DNA of 64,000 nt from NCBI GenBank assembly GCA_016706685.1, contig JADJJE010000051.1:206877-270876 (forward strand), written 5' to 3'. The number at the start of each line of letters is the position of its first letter. Position 1 is the first letter of the stretch. Of the stretch, positions 63,153 through 64,000 are shown one piece after another. The notes under the pieces were generated by a model, which searched no databases, was not told the origin of the DNA, and saw nothing but the letters and a program-made list of their open reading frames with translations. Both the position numbers and the translations under genes were made by a program. Origin of the DNA: Sandaracinaceae bacterium (lineage in GTDB: Bacteria > Myxococcota_A > Polyangia > Polyangiales > Houyiibacteriaceae).

Positions 63153-63745
63153 TCAGCCCCGGGCGGCCCAGCGCAGCGCCTGCGCCAGCCGGTCGTGGCC
63201 CCAGAACACCTCGCCGCGGTCACGAAGCTGGGCGCGCCGAAGATGCCTTGCTGCATGGCATCTTCGGTCTGCGCGCGCAGGCGGTCCTTGTTGGCCGGCG
63301 CGTTGGCGGCCTCGAGCACGGCGGCTGCGTCATGGCGGAGGTCGGTCAGGATCTCGGCCAGCACCTCCGGGCGCTCGGTGCTGCGGTCCTCGCCGAAGTT
63401 GGCGTGGAACACGGCCTGGGTGAACGGCTGTGGGTCCGCGAAGGTGAGCGCCACGCGCGCCGCATGCAGGCCGTTGCGCGGGAACACGCTCGGCCGGCGC
63501 AGCGGCAGCCCGAGGTCCGCGGTGAGGCGCTCCATGTCGCGCCACATGTACTGCCCCTTGATGGGGAAGAGCTTGAAGGGCGAGTCGTTCCACCCCTGTG
63601 CGGCGAAGATGGGGCCCAGCAGGAAGGGCCGGAACGTGAGCGTGACGCCGGCGTCCAGTGCTGCCTGCGGGGCGCGCATGACGCTCAGGTAGGAGTAGGT
63701 GCTGGCGAACTCGTACCAGAAGTCGAGGGTGGGTGCGGTGGTCAT
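63153..63745 (-). CDS. 2-hydroxychromene-2-carboxylate isomerase / DsbA-like protein (frameshift near 3' end)
   Basis: A thioredoxin-fold protein of the DSBA-oxidoreductase/HCCA isomerase family (about 197 residues). The N-terminus TLDFWYEFASTYSYLS, the catalytic-type Ser/Tyr region in place of CXXC, and the GIFGAPSFVT cis-Pro block are all present. One base is missing near 63215; restoring it continues GEVFWGHDRLAQALRWAARG, the family's usual end, to a stop at 63153. Members act with glutathione in aromatic degradation. The exact substrate is unknown. Confidence 0.82.
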
Positions 63746-63750
63746 GCGGG

Positions 63751-64000
63751 CTACGGCTCCGTGGGCGCCACATGGCGCCGCGTGGGGTCTTCGTTGAACT
63801 GGCTTCCGTCCCACACCCACAGCTCGTGCTGCTCGGTGCTGGGGCAGCACATGGCGTCTTCGGGGCCGTGGATGGCGCGCGCCAGGTGCAGGCCTGCGGC
63901 GTCCACCCCGGTGAGGCGAATGGCCCCGTCGGCGCGGTCTCCGCCGATGAGGGTGGCCAGCAGGGCGGGCTCGGACGCGCCGCTCGGGACGGTGAACACG
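63751..64000 (-). CDS. Hypothetical protein, 5' end outside window
   Basis: Only the last ~82 codons are visible (ending TRRHVAPTEP). The fragment has a CC pair and a WVWDGSQF strand. It is 5 bp upstream of the isomerase gene on the same strand and so probably co-transcribed. Nothing more can be said. Confidence 0.55.
   Translation of the reverse strand, partial: VFTVPSGASEPALLATLIGGDRADGAIRLTGVDAAGLHLARAIHGPEDAMCCPSTEQHELWVWDGSQFNEDPTRRHVAPTEP

Overview
The window is GC-rich bacterial chromosome, coding on both strands, with many predicted secreted lipoproteins (signal peptide, lipobox Cys, then Asp/Gly/Pro-rich linker), Cys-rich and FG-GAP/LamG surface proteins, a TPR-linked Ser/Thr kinase, ECF sigma factors and a PilZ protein of the kind common in myxobacteria. 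This mix suggests Myxococcota, probably class Polyangia (Sandaracinaceae-like). That is an inference from gene content, not a search result. No rRNA, tRNA, CRISPR array, phage or complete insertion sequence was recognised.

Layout. 1-3283: three lipoprotein genes around a divergent promoter. 3307-8544: a membrane protein and a GT-C glycosyltransferase facing a zinc-ribbon/HEXXH membrane protease-like gene, pssA and a PilZ gene. 8624-11679: a membrane-anchored protein and three tandem AIM24-family genes. 11700-16784: GT2 glycosyltransferase, DUF1398/MarR pair, PPK2 kinase and metallophosphoesterase, interrupted by two very large inverted-repeat elements (A and B) and a candidate structured RNA. 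16785-22021: small membrane protein, lipoproteins and a PLD-helicase-DUF3427 protein of possible defence role. 22253-28535: a periplasmic Ntn-hydrolase acylase, a lipoprotein, a TetR regulator, a ferritin-like protein and a Baeyer-Villiger-type monooxygenase, with two operator-like palindromes. 28549-36622: NlpC/P60-like hydrolase, rnc, M15-like peptidase, TPR-kinase, small membrane protein, amine oxidase, AmpG-like transporter and rpmG. 36701-41227: ECF sigma plus ChrR-like cupin, a DUF4331 operon and an FCP1-like HAD phosphatase. 41250-49411: outer-membrane lipoprotein, inverted-repeat element C, SDR, membrane protein, ribA, YbjN-PspA pair, FmdB and MFS genes. 49412-51989: a PARG-like ADP-ribose hydrolase between two decayed copies of an Rpn-type nuclease gene. 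52096-62638: large Cys-rich, FG-GAP and LamG lipoproteins with an ECF sigma factor. 62791-64000: TM2 protein, a chromene-carboxylate-isomerase-like protein and a truncated gene.

Two points matter for anyone reusing the annotation. First, at least a dozen otherwise conserved genes are split by single-base shifts, several in homopolymers and most of them after 45 kb. This looks like residual sequencing/assembly indels more than gene decay, so I describe the restored products. Second, the most unusual non-coding features are three intergenic elements built from imperfect hexanucleotide strings arranged as long inverted repeats (arms up to 84 bp with 3 mismatches). All three lie 20-40 bp downstream of plus-strand stop codons. 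They look like a family of giant hairpins of unknown function.
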